Position numbers and translations under genes: made by a program
Notes under the pieces: generated by a model
Told to the model about the DNA's origin: nothing
The model's database searches: none
What the model saw: only the letters and a program-made list of their open reading frames with translations
From: Paracoccus marinus
Lineage (GTDB): Bacteria; Pseudomonadota; Alphaproteobacteria; Rhodobacterales; Rhodobacteraceae
Direction: 5' to 3'
NCBI RefSeq assembly: GCF_007018965.1
Contig: NZ_VJYZ01000013.1
Location: forward strand, 60,066-124,065
Length of the DNA stretch: 64,000 nucleotides
Shown here: positions 63,120 through 64,000 of the stretch, piece by piece
Layout of the letters: every line of letters begins with the position of its first letter
Numbering within the stretch: position 1 is the stretch's first letter

Positions 63120-63266
63120 ATGAACATAAGGCGTGAAGACAGCAAACGCGCCGCCTTGGAAAAGCAGATCGACGAGAATTTGCGGCGGGTATATGAGCAG
63201 GACCAATCACAAGAGGTCCCCGACAGGTTCCTGAGCCTCCTCGAAAAGCTTCGCGGACAGGAATGA
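63120..63266 (+). CDS. nepR: NepR, anti-sigma factor
   Basis: NepR holds EcfG inactive until it is taken up by PhyR. The 48-residue protein has the diagnostic core KQIDENLRRVYEQDQSQEVP (residues 14-33), matching the family I-xxLRxxYxxxxxExVPDRFLxLLxxL, with the two short helices that contact both partners. A longer in-frame reading starting at 63024 lies inside the promoter and phyR start and is not used. It is among the shorter NepR proteins (50-65 usual). The stop overlaps the ecfG start (ATGA). Confidence 0.95.
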   Translation: MNIRREDSKRAALEKQIDENLRRVYEQDQSQEVPDRFLSLLEKLRGQE

Positions 63267-63856
63267 AGATGGCCAGACCCGCCGAGGCGGACGGGACGAT
63301 CGCCAAGGTCGCCGATCCGAAAGACGAGCTTGTCCAGCACCTGCCCGCATTGCGGGCTTTCGCGCTGTCATTGACCCGCGAAGGCGCGGCCGCCGACGAC
63401 CTGGTGCAGGACACCATCGTCAAGGCGTGGACCAACATGGACAAGTTCCAGGTCGGGACGAACCTGCGCGCGTGGCTGTTTACCATCCTTCGCAACACCT
63501 TCTATTCGGCCCGCCGCAAGACCCGGCGCGAGGTCAGCGACACCGACGGCATCCATGCCGCGCGGCAGGCGACCCGGCCCGAACATGACGGCCGTCTGGC
63601 GATGAACGATTTCCGCGTGGCCTTCGCCAAGCTGCCCGACGAGCAGCGCGAGGCGCTGGTCATGGTCGGCGCATCCGGCTTTTCCTATGAAGAAGCGGCC
63701 GAGATGACGGGCGTGGCGGTCGGCACGGTGAAGTCGCGTGCGAACCGCGGCCGCAAGCGGCTGGCCGAGCTGCTGCACCTCAAGGACGGCGAGGAGTTCG
63801 AGATGACCGACCGCGCCACAATGGCAGTCATGGCGAACAACCCCGTCTCTCGGTAG
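63263..63856 (+). CDS. ecfG: EcfG, general stress response sigma factor
   Basis: The 197-residue ECF sigma factor has region 2 (LPALRAFALSLTREGAAADD, DLVQDTIVKAWTNMDKFQVG, NLRAWLFTILRNTFYSARRK cut around residues 28-85) and region 4 (AFAKLPDEQREALVMVGASG, SYEEAAEMTGVAVGTVKSRA, NRGRKRLAELL around residues 120-175), with a long linker as in EcfG proteins. It directs RNA polymerase to GGAAC-N-GTT promoters under stress. It overlaps nepR by 4 bases. A second ATG at 63269 is an alternative start. Confidence 0.96.
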   Translation: MKMARPAEADGTIAKVADPKDELVQHLPALRAFALSLTREGAAADDLVQDTIVKAWTNMDKFQVGTNLRAWLFTILRNTFYSARRKTRREVSDTDGIHAARQATRPEHDGRLAMNDFRVAFAKLPDEQREALVMVGASGFSYEEAAEMTGVAVGTVKSRANRGRKRLAELLHLKDGEEFEMTDRATMAVMANNPVSR

Positions 63857-63864
63857 TGCCGGCC

Positions 63865-64000
63865 ATGACACGACTGCCCGAGCAACTACACTTCATGCGC
63901 GGGCTGGGTTTCAGGCTTGGGATGCTTCTGTCGGTGGCGATCCTGCCCATCGGGCTGATCTCCGTCATGCAGACGCTGAACCTGTCGCAAGCGGCCGAAC
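63865..64000 (+). CDS. Membrane sensor histidine kinase, N-terminal end (partial)
   Basis: The frame opens with MTRLPEQLHFMRGLGFRLGM and a hydrophobic segment LLSVAILPIGLISVMQT, then LNLSQAAE before running off the window. This is the N-terminal membrane anchor of a sensor protein. In related genomes a membrane histidine kinase of the HWE/HisKA_2 type follows ecfG and phosphorylates PhyR, so that is the likely identity (established context, not visible domain). It begins 9 bases after the ecfG stop. Confidence 0.65.
   Translation, partial: MTRLPEQLHFMRGLGFRLGMLLSVAILPIGLISVMQTLNLSQAAE

Overview
The window is very GC-rich (clearly above 65% by eye), densely coded DNA with many stop/start overlaps (ATGA, GTGA, 8-base overlaps). 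It comes from an alphaproteobacterium, most likely a member of the Rhodobacteraceae/Paracoccaceae. The evidence is the gene repertoire and order: addB-addA-trxA, a tsaE-amgK fusion followed by murU, hslV/hslU, dapF-mtaB, xseB-ispA-dxs, a full HutC-controlled hut set with hutF/hutG, and the PhyR-NepR-EcfG general stress locus that is specific to alphaproteobacteria.

Layout. 1-9.3 kb: purine catabolism (end of xdhA, xdhB, xdhC, guanine deaminase, ureidoglycine aminohydrolase, an allantoinase-OHCU decarboxylase fusion and an AzgA-type purine permease). 9.3-11.3 kb: an arylformamidase-like hydrolase coupled to a CHAD protein. 11.3-17.6 kb: homogentisate branch of tyrosine catabolism (hmgA, fahA, maiA) with an MHS transporter and MarR and IclR regulators. 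17.6-28.2 kb: tsaE-amgK, murU, addB, addA, then a roughly 1.6-kb patch of much lower GC with three related orphan genes, then trxA. 28.2-32.4 kb: hslV and hslU separated by a brnTA toxin-antitoxin pair. 32.4-43.6 kb: a polar amino-acid ABC transporter and the complete hut (histidine utilisation) genes in divergent operons. 43.7-45.6 kb: ada with a coupled 2OG-Fe(II) oxygenase. 45.7-50.6 kb: a LysR remnant, NmrA-like protein, YafY-type regulator, tRNA-Lys(UUU), dapF and mtaB. 50.6-56.8 kb: an old yellow enzyme with its divergent ArsR repressor, then xseB, ispA, dxs and a VIT-type transporter. 56.8-62.2 kb: an SDR/luciferase-like pair, AMP nucleosidase, an HU protein and an MFS carrier. 62.2-64 kb: phyR, nepR, ecfG and the start of a membrane sensor kinase.

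The most unusual part is 26.2-27.8 kb. Two tandem proteins each carry an N-terminal domain that aligns with the Im2/Im9 colicin and S-pyocin DNase immunity family, fused to a second domain of about 65 residues. That second domain also occurs alone in the gene just upstream. No toxin gene is present. The two copies are nearly identical in the helix III-IV region and in much of the fused domain, but differ strongly in the helix I-II/loop segment, which sets nuclease specificity in characterised Im proteins. This looks like a small foreign array of orphan, composite immunity proteins inserted in the addA-trxA junction.

Other points worth a check are the brnTA module inside hslVU, a dapF whose second catalytic cysteine is serine, a hutC reading frame without a usual start codon for its DNA-binding domain, face-to-face hut promoters sharing a palindrome, and a long palindromic element at 6.2 kb. 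All functional calls come from reading the sequence and from memory of the families; no database search was run.
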